In this document: piece after piece, positions 8,318 to 16,743 of the stretch | Numbering within the stretch: position 1 is the first letter of the stretch | How the letters are laid out: each line of letters begins with the position of its first letter | Assembly: GCA_016217675.1 (NCBI GenBank) | Contig: JACRHC010000075.1 | Span: 1 to 60,848 of the forward strand | Direction of reading: 5' to 3' | Length of the DNA: 60,848 nt | Source of the DNA: Nitrospirota bacterium | GTDB taxonomy: Bacteria > Nitrospirota > Thermodesulfovibrionia > Thermodesulfovibrionales > UBA6898 | The notes under the pieces: generated by a model | Told to the model about the DNA's origin: nothing | The model's input: only the letters and a program-made list of their open reading frames with translations | The model's database searches: none | Translations under genes and position numbers: made by a program

Positions 8318-9376
8318 ATGAAGAAGATTCGCGTTCTCATAGTGGACGACAGTGTCCTGGTGAGGAGCCTGATCAGAACAATCATTGAAATGGATCCGGA
8401 GATGGAAATCACGGGGGAAGCCTCAAACGGTCTCGAAGCGGTCGAGAAGGCCCGGAGTCTCCATCCGGACATCATAACCATGGACATCGAGATGCCCGTT
8501 ATGGACGGCCTTCAGGCAATCGAGCAGATCATGGCTTCTAATGCCATCCCGATCCTCGTGGTGACCTCCAGGGGAGATGCGAAGACCGCGTATGCTGCCA
8601 TATCACACGGCGCACTCGACATCATGCTGAAGCCTGACTTAAACCTCGAGGCTGCCCGCGAGTTCGCAGCAAAGCTCAAACTTATGGCTAAAGTCAGCGT
8701 CATTTCGCATGTTTCCGGCAGGCTTTCCCATAGGCATCCGGCCGGACCGGAGACGCCGGTCTTCAGCGGAAATTGCTCAGACCAGATAGTCGCCATCGCC
8801 TCGTCAACAGGCGGACCTGGCGCTCTATCAGTCATTTTATCGAATCTGCCTGAAAAGTTCCCTGTGCCGATCGTGATTGCACAGCACATCTCCGACGGCT
8901 TTGTAAACGGGATGGTTGGATGGCTCAGAACGCTGTCACGGGTCGAGCTCAAGATGGCCATGCATGGGGAATATCTCAAGCCCGGCACAGCCTATTTCTG
9001 CCCGTCAGAAAATCATATGCAGATAGACCGCTCAAAAAAGATCATCTTCGTAGAGCGTCATGCAAGGGACATATACCGGCCGTCGTGCGACATCCTGCTG
9101 TCGTCAGTGGCAGAGTCGTTCGGGAGAAAAGCCATCGGCGTGATCCTGACAGGCATGGGAAATGACGGTGTTGTCGGAATAACAAAGATCAGAGAGGCCG
9201 GGGGCTGGACGATCGCGCAGGATGAGCATACGTCCATCGTCTTCGGGATGCCGAGGCTTGCTGTCGAGAGCGGAGGCATTGACACGGTGCTTCCCCTGGA
9301 AGCAATCGGCGGAGAGATCGTGCAAGCTGCGGCCCGCGTCGGGACTTCCGCGGCATGGACAGGTCAATGCTCTTAA
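8318..9376 (+). CDS. cheB: CheB receptor methylesterase/deamidase with receiver domain
   Basis: Removes methyl groups from, and deamidates, receptor glutamates. Receiver domain at residues 3-120 with Asp10/Asp11, phosphoacceptor Asp56 in MDIEMP and Lys105. The catalytic domain has the serine in ASSTGGPG (Ser163), AQHISDG (His190) and LTGMGNDG (Asp283), a complete triad. Start ATG lies six bases after the MCP stop. It overlaps cheR by 22 bases. Phosphorylation by the CheA encoded downstream is expected. Confidence 0.95.
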   Translation: MKKIRVLIVDDSVLVRSLIRTIIEMDPEMEITGEASNGLEAVEKARSLHPDIITMDIEMPVMDGLQAIEQIMASNAIPILVVTSRGDAKTAYAAISHGALDIMLKPDLNLEAAREFAAKLKLMAKVSVISHVSGRLSHRHPAGPETPVFSGNCSDQIVAIASSTGGPGALSVILSNLPEKFPVPIVIAQHISDGFVNGMVGWLRTLSRVELKMAMHGEYLKPGTAYFCPSENHMQIDRSKKIIFVERHARDIYRPSCDILLSSVAESFGRKAIGVILTGMGNDGVVGITKIREAGGWTIAQDEHTSIVFGMPRLAVESGGIDTVLPLEAIGGEIVQAAARVGTSAAWTGQCS

Positions 9377-10812
9377 AGCCGTTTAAATCTCTTATCAGGG
9401 AGAAGTGCGGTCTGTCATTCGAGGATTCCCGCGAGGTTCTTCTCGCTGAGGGGATAAAGACGAGATTATCGGAGCGGGCAGTCGCGTCGCACGATGCATA
9501 TCTCAGCCTTCTTTCTTGCGAGCCGGATGAATTTAGCAGGCTATTGAACCTCATAACCGTGAAGGAGACCTATTTTTTTCGGGAAGCTGTGCACTTTAAA
9601 ATCCTCACAGAAACATTGATACCCGAAATATCATCAAAGACAAAGAACCGGAAGATCAGGATCGTCTGCGCCGGTTGTTCCACCGGCGAGGAACCATACT
9701 CAATTGCCATTGCGCTGGCAGACGCATTCGGGCCGGATTTCAGCAGCATGTTTTCTGTTGTCGGATTTGATATCGACGAAGAAGCGCTCAGCAGGGCCCG
9801 GGCGGGTGTTTATGCCGGTCATTCCTTCCGGGCTGTCCCGGATCATATCCGAAAGGGATTTTTCAGTGAACAGGAAAATGGCTTTCGGATCAATGACCTT
9901 GTCCGGGGGGGAGTTGAGTTTCTGCATCTGAATCTCTTCGGCGATGCATATCCGGAAGCGGTCAGAAACACAGATATTATCTTCTACCGGAACGTCTCGA
10001 TCTATTTTGAGCCCGAGGCCCAGAAGCGTATTTTTAGAAGCCTTGCAGAGATGCTGAACGAAAAGGGTTATCTCTTTCTGAGCTCTGCAGAGACGTTCGT
10101 TCATAATAGCGGGCTTCTCTCTCTTGTTGAAAAGGAAGGGGTCTTTCTCTACGAAAAAGGTGTAACGGTGCAGGTTGAGGAAAGAAGAAAGCATCCTGAC
10201 TGCCAGAACAGGTCTGTTGTTGCCCCGGCGAAGCAGGGACGTGCCGGGACATCTGCAGCAAGACCGAAATACGCTGCAATGAGAACGATGGGCGAAGCGC
10301 ACCGGACCTTTGACCGGGCGCTCGCACTCGCTGAAGACAAGAGCTATGAAAACGCGCTGCTGCTTACAGAACGCATCATCAGCCTTCAGCCCTCATTCAT
10401 GAAGGCCCATATGCTGCGGGCCGGTATCCTGATCAACCTGCAGAGACTCGACGAGGCGGAAACAGGCTGTCGCCACGGCATGGAGCTTGACCAGTGGTCT
10501 CTCGAAGGACATCTTCTGCTCGGTCTGATCGCCAGGATTCGGGGGGATTTCGAGGAAGCAAGGAAGAGGTTCAATGAAGCAGTATACATCAAATCGTCCT
10601 GTTGGCTCGCCCACTTCTATCTCGGCGAGATCTGCCGATTTGAAGGCGACAGGCAGCTGGCATGCCGCGAGTTCGAAATTGTGATAAAACTGCTTGAAGA
10701 AAAAGGTTTTTCTGATCACGGACTTACGTTCTTTTCTCTGTCATTTCCGATGGAGCAGGTCATACATCTCTGCAGACATAACCTCGCCGGTATGAAGCGC
10801 GGCAGGGCTTAG
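9355..10812 (+). CDS. cheR: CheR methyltransferase fused to a C-terminal TPR region
   Basis: SAM-dependent methylation of receptor glutamates. The N-terminal helical domain (about 1-85) is followed by the SAM motif with CAGCSTGEEPYSIAI (about 105-120), FDIDEEAL and the segment FYRNVSIYF, where most relatives have NVLIYF. After a linker near 285-315, residues 320-480 are TPR-like helix pairs, as in CheR-TPR proteins of alternative chemosensory systems such as Myxococcus Frz and Pseudomonas Wsp. The receptor has no obvious C-terminal CheR-tethering pentapeptide, so the TPR may localise the enzyme. ATG 9367 is a possible alternative start. Confidence 0.93.
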   Translation: MDRSMLLKPFKSLIREKCGLSFEDSREVLLAEGIKTRLSERAVASHDAYLSLLSCEPDEFSRLLNLITVKETYFFREAVHFKILTETLIPEISSKTKNRKIRIVCAGCSTGEEPYSIAIALADAFGPDFSSMFSVVGFDIDEEALSRARAGVYAGHSFRAVPDHIRKGFFSEQENGFRINDLVRGGVEFLHLNLFGDAYPEAVRNTDIIFYRNVSIYFEPEAQKRIFRSLAEMLNEKGYLFLSSAETFVHNSGLLSLVEKEGVFLYEKGVTVQVEERRKHPDCQNRSVVAPAKQGRAGTSAARPKYAAMRTMGEAHRTFDRALALAEDKSYENALLLTERIISLQPSFMKAHMLRAGILINLQRLDEAETGCRHGMELDQWSLEGHLLLGLIARIRGDFEEARKRFNEAVYIKSSCWLAHFYLGEICRFEGDRQLACREFEIVIKLLEEKGFSDHGLTFFSLSFPMEQVIHLCRHNLAGMKRGRA

Positions 10813-10825
10813 CCGGGAGGCAGGG

Positions 10826-13042
10826 ATGGCATTCGATGTCGCAAAATTCATCGCCAGATTTGTAGAAGAAGCCCGAGACCATGTTGAGGCCCTGAACCGG
10901 GGACTTGTTGAGCTTGAAAAAAATCCCGGCGACGAGGAGAATATCAACGCGATCTTCCGGGCTGCACACACCATCAAGGGTTCCTCGCGTATGTTGAAGC
11001 TGACAGCCATAACCGATGTGGCACACAAACTGGAAGACGCACTTGGGGCATTGCGTGACAAGCGGATTACCCATACCCGGGAGCTTGCCGGCCTTCTGTT
11101 TAGGGGTGTTGACGCTGTATCGGCGATGATACAGAACGTATCTGCCGGACAATTGATTACCATGGACAATGTCCCCCTCTGTGAATCCCTTACCAAGGCT
11201 GCCGAGGGTTCACTCCCGGATGAATCGCCGGCAACAGGCAGTGAGGTTCACGAGGGGATTAAGACAGCACCTGTTTACGATGCCGTGCCCCCTGGCACTG
11301 CAGAAAGCGTTGAGTCAGCTTCCCCTCTGCAGACAAAACCGGCCTCCTCTGAAAGCATTCGGGTAAAGTCGGAAAAGCTCGACGACCTGATACGGCTGAT
11401 GGGCGAAGTCGTATCGCACCAGAACAAGCTCAAACAGCGCATTATAGATATTAGTGTTTTGGAGCGGGAAGCAGGGAAAGCTCTGGATGTTTGTTCCAGG
11501 TTTTGTGATGGCACAGCAGTTTCCGGAGTCCGCTCCCTGTATATGGGGCTGAAACAACTCCTGTCTGTTGTGAAGCAGGACAAGACCCTGCAGGATATAC
11601 TTACAACCGAGTTCCAGGAAAAGGCCCTGATGCTGCGGATGGTACCTCTTTCCACCGTCTTCGACCCGCTGCACCGGCTTGTACGCGATATCTCGAACTC
11701 TCTCGGCAAGGATCTGGACTTTGAGATCGAAGGCGGCGGAATCGAGCTTGATAAAAAAATGGTGGAGAAATTGAGCGATCCCCTCGTACACATGCTCAGA
11801 AATTCTATTGACCATGGCATTGAAGGACCTGAAGTTCGCCGGAGGGCCGGTAAAGCCCTGAAAGGAAGGGTACGGTTGTCTGCAGCCTACGATGCCGGAA
11901 ACATCCTTATTGAACTGTTCGATGACGGCGCAGGAATTTCAACAACCGTGATAAAGGAAAAGGCGCTTGCAAAAAAGCTGTTCGATGCAGCCACTCTCAA
12001 CTGCATGCCGGAGCCGGCACTGCTCGACCTGATCTTCCTGCCCGGTTTCAGTACAAGCGGGATCATCACAGACATCTCCGGCAGGGGAGTAGGGATGGAT
12101 GTCGTAAAGAGGAACATCGTCGAAGAACTGAAGGGAACTGTTCATATCAGCACCAAAGAGGGTATTGGGAGCACATTTTCTATCAGACTCCCGATGTCAC
12201 TCGCGATTATGAGAATCCTTCTCATTTCCTGCCAGGGAATGAGGTTCGGCATCACCACGCACTATGTGACCGAGATCGTCAAAGTGAAGGCAACCGAGAT
12301 CATTGACGTCGTCAGCCGGAAGGCGCTGCGGCTGCGCGAGGAATTCATTCCGGTAGCTGAAATGGAGGGCATCCTGAACATCAGCAGCAACGGACATAAG
12401 AAACCGGAAAAGCTGCTCATTTTGATCGTACAGGTGGGCGCCGAGAAGATGGGCTTCATTGTAGATGCTATTTTGGACGAGGAAGACATGGTGATCAAGT
12501 CGCTGCCAGATCATCTGAAGAAGGTCCGGCTTGTATCAGGAGTCACCATATCGGGAAAGAACGAGATCATCAACATCCTGAACATGCCGGCACTCATAGA
12601 AACTGCCAGGAGCAGAAGCCTGGTCCGGCCGGCAAGCCAGACAGAGGAGGCTGAAGGGAGAGATATCACTATTCTGGTCGTAGATGACTCCATTAATACA
12701 CGGGAGATCGAAAAGAGCATCCTTGAGGCATACGGGTACCGGGTGAGCATTGCAGGCGACGGCATGGAGGCCCTCGAAATGGCAGGGGAATCGCAATACG
12801 ATCTGGTTATCACCGATGTGGAGATGCCGCGTCTTGACGGGTTCTCGCTCACCGAACGCCTTAGGTTAGACACTTCCTACAAGGATGTCCCGATCATCAT
12901 CGTAACATCAAGAGAAAAGGACGAGGACAAACGAAGGGGGATCAGTGTCGGTGCCAACGCCTATATTGTTAAAGGGTCGTTCGATCAGAGCAACCTTGTG
13001 GATACGGTGCAGAACCTCATCGGGAAAGGAACAAACATATGA
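10826..13042 (+). CDS. cheA: hybrid CheA histidine kinase with C-terminal receiver
   Basis: Central kinase of the chemosensory array. P1/HPt domain with His48 in AAHTIKGSS; dimerisation helices about 180-290; HATPase domain with HMLRNSIDHGIE (N box), FDDGAGI (G1) and GRGVGMDVV (G2); CheW-like P5 about 460-590; then a receiver (about 610-735) with VVDDS and TDVEMPRLDG. P2 is not evident. Hybrid CheA-REC proteins are usual in FrzE/Wsp-type systems, where the receiver acts as phosphate sink or output. A GGGAGGCAGG site lies before the ATG, and the gene overlaps the next by four bases. Confidence 0.95.
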   Translation: MAFDVAKFIARFVEEARDHVEALNRGLVELEKNPGDEENINAIFRAAHTIKGSSRMLKLTAITDVAHKLEDALGALRDKRITHTRELAGLLFRGVDAVSAMIQNVSAGQLITMDNVPLCESLTKAAEGSLPDESPATGSEVHEGIKTAPVYDAVPPGTAESVESASPLQTKPASSESIRVKSEKLDDLIRLMGEVVSHQNKLKQRIIDISVLEREAGKALDVCSRFCDGTAVSGVRSLYMGLKQLLSVVKQDKTLQDILTTEFQEKALMLRMVPLSTVFDPLHRLVRDISNSLGKDLDFEIEGGGIELDKKMVEKLSDPLVHMLRNSIDHGIEGPEVRRRAGKALKGRVRLSAAYDAGNILIELFDDGAGISTTVIKEKALAKKLFDAATLNCMPEPALLDLIFLPGFSTSGIITDISGRGVGMDVVKRNIVEELKGTVHISTKEGIGSTFSIRLPMSLAIMRILLISCQGMRFGITTHYVTEIVKVKATEIIDVVSRKALRLREEFIPVAEMEGILNISSNGHKKPEKLLILIVQVGAEKMGFIVDAILDEEDMVIKSLPDHLKKVRLVSGVTISGKNEIINILNMPALIETARSRSLVRPASQTEEAEGRDITILVVDDSINTREIEKSILEAYGYRVSIAGDGMEALEMAGESQYDLVITDVEMPRLDGFSLTERLRLDTSYKDVPIIIVTSREKDEDKRRGISVGANAYIVKGSFDQSNLVDTVQNLIGKGTNI

Positions 13043-14193
13043 GGCCGGATAGCGGAAATGTAAACATTCTGGTGGCTGATGACGACCCGCTTGTGCGGGA
13101 AATGATTGCGATGATCCTGCAGGATGAGGGGTATGCGGTCGACACAGCCGAAAACGGCGTTGACGCCCTGAAGAAATTCGGTTCCGGTAATGTCATCGGC
13201 CTGATAGTCTCTGACATGAACATGCCCGAGATGGATGGTCTGGGTCTGATAAGGACTATTCGGGACACAGGGGATGACGTGCCGATCATAATCCTGACAG
13301 GAAACAGTGAGATTACAACCGCAATTCAGGCGCTGAAAACAGGGGCCAGCGACTATATATTGAAGGACGAAAATATCCAGGACACCATCGGCATAGCCGT
13401 GGAAAAGGCGATCGAGAAACACTTTCTCAAGAAGCAGAACCAGCAACTTCTGGAAGAGCTCGCCCGCAGGAACGACAAGCTCGAACATGAGAAGGCCCTT
13501 GCGCAGAAGGTGCAGAAGAACATCCTGCCAAGGGAGCTCTGCTTCCCCGGTTTTGAGGTGGGGTCATTCTACCGGCCCTCAGACAAGATCGGTGGAGATT
13601 TTTTCGACGCCTGGGAAAACAGCGGAAAGATACACTTTCTGATCGGGGATGTGTCGGGCCACAGCACCTCTTCTGCCCTGATCATGGCGGTCAGCAAGGG
13701 GATTCTCCAGTCGCTCGGTCACACCCTGAGTGAGCCTGCTGAAATCATCCGGACCGCAAACCGTATGATCTGCGATATCGTCAGCGACAGCGGCATGTTC
13801 CTTACGCTGCTGTATGGGACCTTTGACCGCGCAACAGATGCGCTCAGCATTGTCTCTGCAGGCCATAATCCGGTATTTATGGCAAGGGGGAAGGATGTAA
13901 CCCGGATTACCTCAACGGGGTCTGTGCTCGGATGGGACCCTGAGGATACCTGGGACACAACGGTCACGTTTTTTGCGCCCGGCGCGAGTCTCGTGCTTTA
14001 TACCGACGGTCTTACAGAAGTCAGAAATGCCGAAGGCCAGGAGTTCGGAGAGGAGAGGCTGGAAGCCCTCATCGGGGACTGCATCTGCACCGGCACCGCG
14101 ATCAACAGCATCGTGCAGCATGCCGAGACATTCTGCAGTAATGATTTCCCTGACGATCTGACCCTTTTCATCATGAAACGGATGCCTGCCTGA
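13039..14193 (+). CDS. receiver-PP2C phosphatase (RsbU/SpoIIE type) response regulator
   Basis: A receiver (1-125, acidic pocket DDD, phosphoacceptor Asp59 in SDMNMP, Lys at about 114) is joined by a coiled coil (about 130-160) to a PPM/SpoIIE serine phosphatase. Metal-binding motifs are present: GGDFFDAW, GDVSGHSTSSAL, YTDGLTE and NDFPDDLTL. By family, phosphorylation of the receiver activates dephosphorylation of a STAS anti-anti-sigma protein; a STAS gene lies two genes on. It overlaps cheA and abuts the kinase gene at one base, which makes it the most likely CheA output. Confidence 0.92.
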   Translation: MRPDSGNVNILVADDDPLVREMIAMILQDEGYAVDTAENGVDALKKFGSGNVIGLIVSDMNMPEMDGLGLIRTIRDTGDDVPIIILTGNSEITTAIQALKTGASDYILKDENIQDTIGIAVEKAIEKHFLKKQNQQLLEELARRNDKLEHEKALAQKVQKNILPRELCFPGFEVGSFYRPSDKIGGDFFDAWENSGKIHFLIGDVSGHSTSSALIMAVSKGILQSLGHTLSEPAEIIRTANRMICDIVSDSGMFLTLLYGTFDRATDALSIVSAGHNPVFMARGKDVTRITSTGSVLGWDPEDTWDTTVTFFAPGASLVLYTDGLTEVRNAEGQEFGEERLEALIGDCICTGTAINSIVQHAETFCSNDFPDDLTLFIMKRMPA

Positions 14194-14636
14194 TGGACGA
14201 AAAGATCATTACCCTGAAATTTAAACCGGTCTTTGAGAATGTTGACTCAGCCCGCATTGCAGTTCATAATGCCTGCAGGGAACGTTATCAGCAGCCGGGA
14301 TCAGACCCGCTTATAAGCGACCTGCTGCTGGCAGCTACAGAGGCGATGAATAATGCAGTGGAGCATTCAGGGGCAAAGGAAGTGGAAATTGAGGTAATTG
14401 CAGGACCGCAAGGCATCGTGTTTCGTATGATTACCGCCGGAGATAGATTTGATCCCACCGCAGGCACTGCCTTTCCGGATCTTGATGCAGCTGAGGAACT
14501 GCCCGAGGGAGGTTTTGGCAGGGCATTGATTGCCGAGATGGTGGACTCGGAGAAATACGAATATAGTGAAGGCAGAAATATTCTGACACTCGAAAAAAAT
14601 ATGATTACGAAGGAGGATCGAACAGATGGAGATTAG
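14193..14636 (+). CDS. RsbW-like serine kinase / anti-sigma factor (GHKL fold)
   Basis: HATPase_c2 protein of 147 aa. The N box EAMNNAVEHSG and the glycine-rich GGFGRALIAEMV support ATP binding. By family it phosphorylates a STAS antagonist and, when free of it, binds a sigma factor or other target. Its ATG shares a base with the stop of the phosphatase gene, and it overlaps the STAS gene by 11 bases, so phosphatase, kinase and antagonist form one partner-switch cassette. No sigma factor gene is nearby, so the final target may not be a sigma factor. Confidence 0.9.
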   Translation: MDEKIITLKFKPVFENVDSARIAVHNACRERYQQPGSDPLISDLLLAATEAMNNAVEHSGAKEVEIEVIAGPQGIVFRMITAGDRFDPTAGTAFPDLDAAEELPEGGFGRALIAEMVDSEKYEYSEGRNILTLEKNMITKEDRTDGD

Positions 14637-14988
14637 TATCAGCATGGAGGGGGATTTCGTAGTAGCTGACGTGGCCGGCGATCTCGTAGCGAGCACAGCA
14701 GAGGATCTTAAGGTCCAGATGGGGAAACTGATCGAGAAGAACTTTCTTTTCGTGATTCTTGAACTGAGCAAGGTAACCTTCATGGACAGTTCCGGCCTTG
14801 GTGCCTGCATGGCAGTCCATAAAGCGTTCAATGAGAAGAAAGGCAGCATGGTCTGCACAAAGCCAAGTGAGACCGTAGCCAAAGTCTTTCGTGTTACGCG
14901 TGCCGACCAGAAATTGAACATGGCGGGCACGCGGCTTGATGCTATAAAATTCCTGAAAAGCGCAGCCCTGAGCGGGAGGCAGTCATGA
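14626..14988 (+). CDS. STAS-domain anti-anti-sigma factor (RsbV/SpoIIAA-like)
   Basis: A single STAS domain of 120 aa. The phosphorylation motif FMDSSGLG has serines at 55 and 56. By family, the unphosphorylated form binds and neutralises the RsbW-like kinase, and the upstream phosphatase regenerates it. A strong AAGGAGG precedes the ATG. The C-terminal KVFRVTRADQKLNM is typical of bacterial anti-anti-sigma factors. It overlaps the downstream ATPase gene by four bases, which links the switch to that motor. Confidence 0.92.
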   Translation: MEISISMEGDFVVADVAGDLVASTAEDLKVQMGKLIEKNFLFVILELSKVTFMDSSGLGACMAVHKAFNEKKGSMVCTKPSETVAKVFRVTRADQKLNMAGTRLDAIKFLKSAALSGRQS

Positions 14989-16736
14989 AGATGAACGAAT
15001 CGACCAAGCTTGGCGAGATTCTGATCGAAAAGAAGATCATCACGACTGCACAGTTAGAGGAGGCACTGAAAAAAATGCAGGAGCATTCTCTTCCTCTGGG
15101 GGAAATGCTGGTCCGGCTCAAATTCGTATCTGAACATGTTATGCTCGACACCCTCAGCAAGCACCTCGGCGTCGATTTCCTGAATATTGCAGAAGGCGAT
15201 TACCAGATCGTAGACCGTTCGCTTTCGCGGGTGCTGCCGCTGGAACTCTGCCAAAAGCAAAAAATTCTGCCGATCTATCAGATCATTGACGAGGACCTTC
15301 GGGAACTGACCCTCGCCATGGCCAACCCCTTTGATGAGGATGTCATCAATGAGGTCACCTCTATCACGGAATGCAGGGTAAACCCTGTTCTGGCAACTAT
15401 AGCGGCGATCGAGGGCGGCATCGCCAAGCTGTACGCAATCAAGACAGACATCAAGATCGAGAAGTTCTCGATGCAGAAGGGAGACCCTACATCGCTTGTA
15501 AATGGCATGCTTCAGACTGCGGTGAGGCTTGGGGCAAGTGATATTCATATTGATCCGCACGCCACGGAAGTCTTGGTACGGATGCGGGTTGATGGCATTC
15601 TTGAAATGGTATCGGTCTTTCCTATTGCAATGCATTCGTCCGTTTCGACCAGAATCAAGGTCCTGGCCAGCGCTGCAAACTCGAACATGAAGATCGAGGA
15701 GCGGAGGCTTCCGCAGGATGGCGCCATCACCGGAACATTTGACGGGCACCAGGTGGACTGCCGCGTATCAACGCTCCCATCGATATTTGGCGAGAAGATC
15801 GTGATGAGGATCTTCGACAAGGACAAGGCAGCCTATGTCGGCCGCATCAGAGACCTCAAGATGTCACCGCGAATGGAGCTGAAATACCGGCGCTGCGTAA
15901 GGCACCCAAGCGGCATCAACATCGTCACCGGGCCGACCGGCAGCGGGAAGACGACAACATTGCACGCAGTGATAAACGAGATCAGCTCAGTCGGCATCAG
16001 CGTGGTCACGGTAGAGGATCCGGTCGAATATCAGGCAGGGGGATATATTAACCAAAGCTCGCTCATTCCTGCAGCCGGGTACACGTACACCCGTGCACTG
16101 AAGGCGATCATGCGGCAGGACCCTGATGTCATTCTGATCGGCGAAGTGAGGGACCGTGAAACAGCAGAAATTGCTACTCAGGCGGCACTGACAGGCCACC
16201 GCGTTTTTACCACGCTCCATACTGACAATGCGGCAAGTTCGTTCGCGCGTCTGATCGATATCGGCGTCGAACACTTTCTTGTCTCCTCCACAACAGTCTC
16301 ATCCCTGAACCAGCGGCTTATCCGTAAGGTCTGTACGAACTGCGCTGAAGAACATGTGCCGACAAAGGTTGAACTCGCAGATATCGGCATTGACAGTAAG
16401 GTTATCAGTGAAATCCTGAGCAACCCCCAGCAGTTCAGCATGCGGAGGGGAAAAGGCTGCGATATGTGCCGCAAGACCGGTTATCGGGGAAGGCAGGGGG
16501 TCTATGAACTGATTGCGGTTACCCCGGAAATCCGTGAGCTGATTCACCGGAATCAGTCGACTGATGTGATTGCCACAACAGCAAGGGAAAAAGACAATGT
16601 AAACATGATCTTTGAAGAAGGGCTGCGGCTTTTTCTCACAGGAGTTACCACGCTTGGTGAAATGCAGCATCTGCCCCGCGGTGATTATGAGATGAAGTCG
16701 GTCGCTGAGATATTGAAGGATTCCGAACTTTCGTGA
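14985..16736 (+). CDS. PilB/GspE-family secretion or pilus assembly ATPase
   Basis: Hexameric motor ATPase of type IV pilus/type II secretion systems. N-terminal MshEN-like region about 1-150; Walker A GPTGSGKTTT at 316-325; Asp box VTVEDPVEY; Walker B VILIGEVRDRETAE; His box LTGHRVFTTLHTDNA; zinc cysteines 450/453 and 492/495. No pilin, PilC or secretin gene is present, so it is an orphan motor located inside a signalling operon. The MshEN region of related ATPases can bind c-di-GMP, and the next gene encodes a predicted diguanylate cyclase. It could drive a pilus or secretion machine encoded elsewhere, or have been adapted as a signalling output. Confidence 0.9.
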   Translation: MKMNESTKLGEILIEKKIITTAQLEEALKKMQEHSLPLGEMLVRLKFVSEHVMLDTLSKHLGVDFLNIAEGDYQIVDRSLSRVLPLELCQKQKILPIYQIIDEDLRELTLAMANPFDEDVINEVTSITECRVNPVLATIAAIEGGIAKLYAIKTDIKIEKFSMQKGDPTSLVNGMLQTAVRLGASDIHIDPHATEVLVRMRVDGILEMVSVFPIAMHSSVSTRIKVLASAANSNMKIEERRLPQDGAITGTFDGHQVDCRVSTLPSIFGEKIVMRIFDKDKAAYVGRIRDLKMSPRMELKYRRCVRHPSGINIVTGPTGSGKTTTLHAVINEISSVGISVVTVEDPVEYQAGGYINQSSLIPAAGYTYTRALKAIMRQDPDVILIGEVRDRETAEIATQAALTGHRVFTTLHTDNAASSFARLIDIGVEHFLVSSTTVSSLNQRLIRKVCTNCAEEHVPTKVELADIGIDSKVISEILSNPQQFSMRRGKGCDMCRKTGYRGRQGVYELIAVTPEIRELIHRNQSTDVIATTAREKDNVNMIFEEGLRLFLTGVTTLGEMQHLPRGDYEMKSVAEILKDSELS

Positions 16737-16743
16737 TCAGGTC

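Noticed and set aside
9967..10000. FYRNVSIYF in CheR as an inactivating change
   Set aside because: The Asn-Val and Ile-Tyr-Phe positions are kept and the SAM motif is intact, so activity is likely retained.
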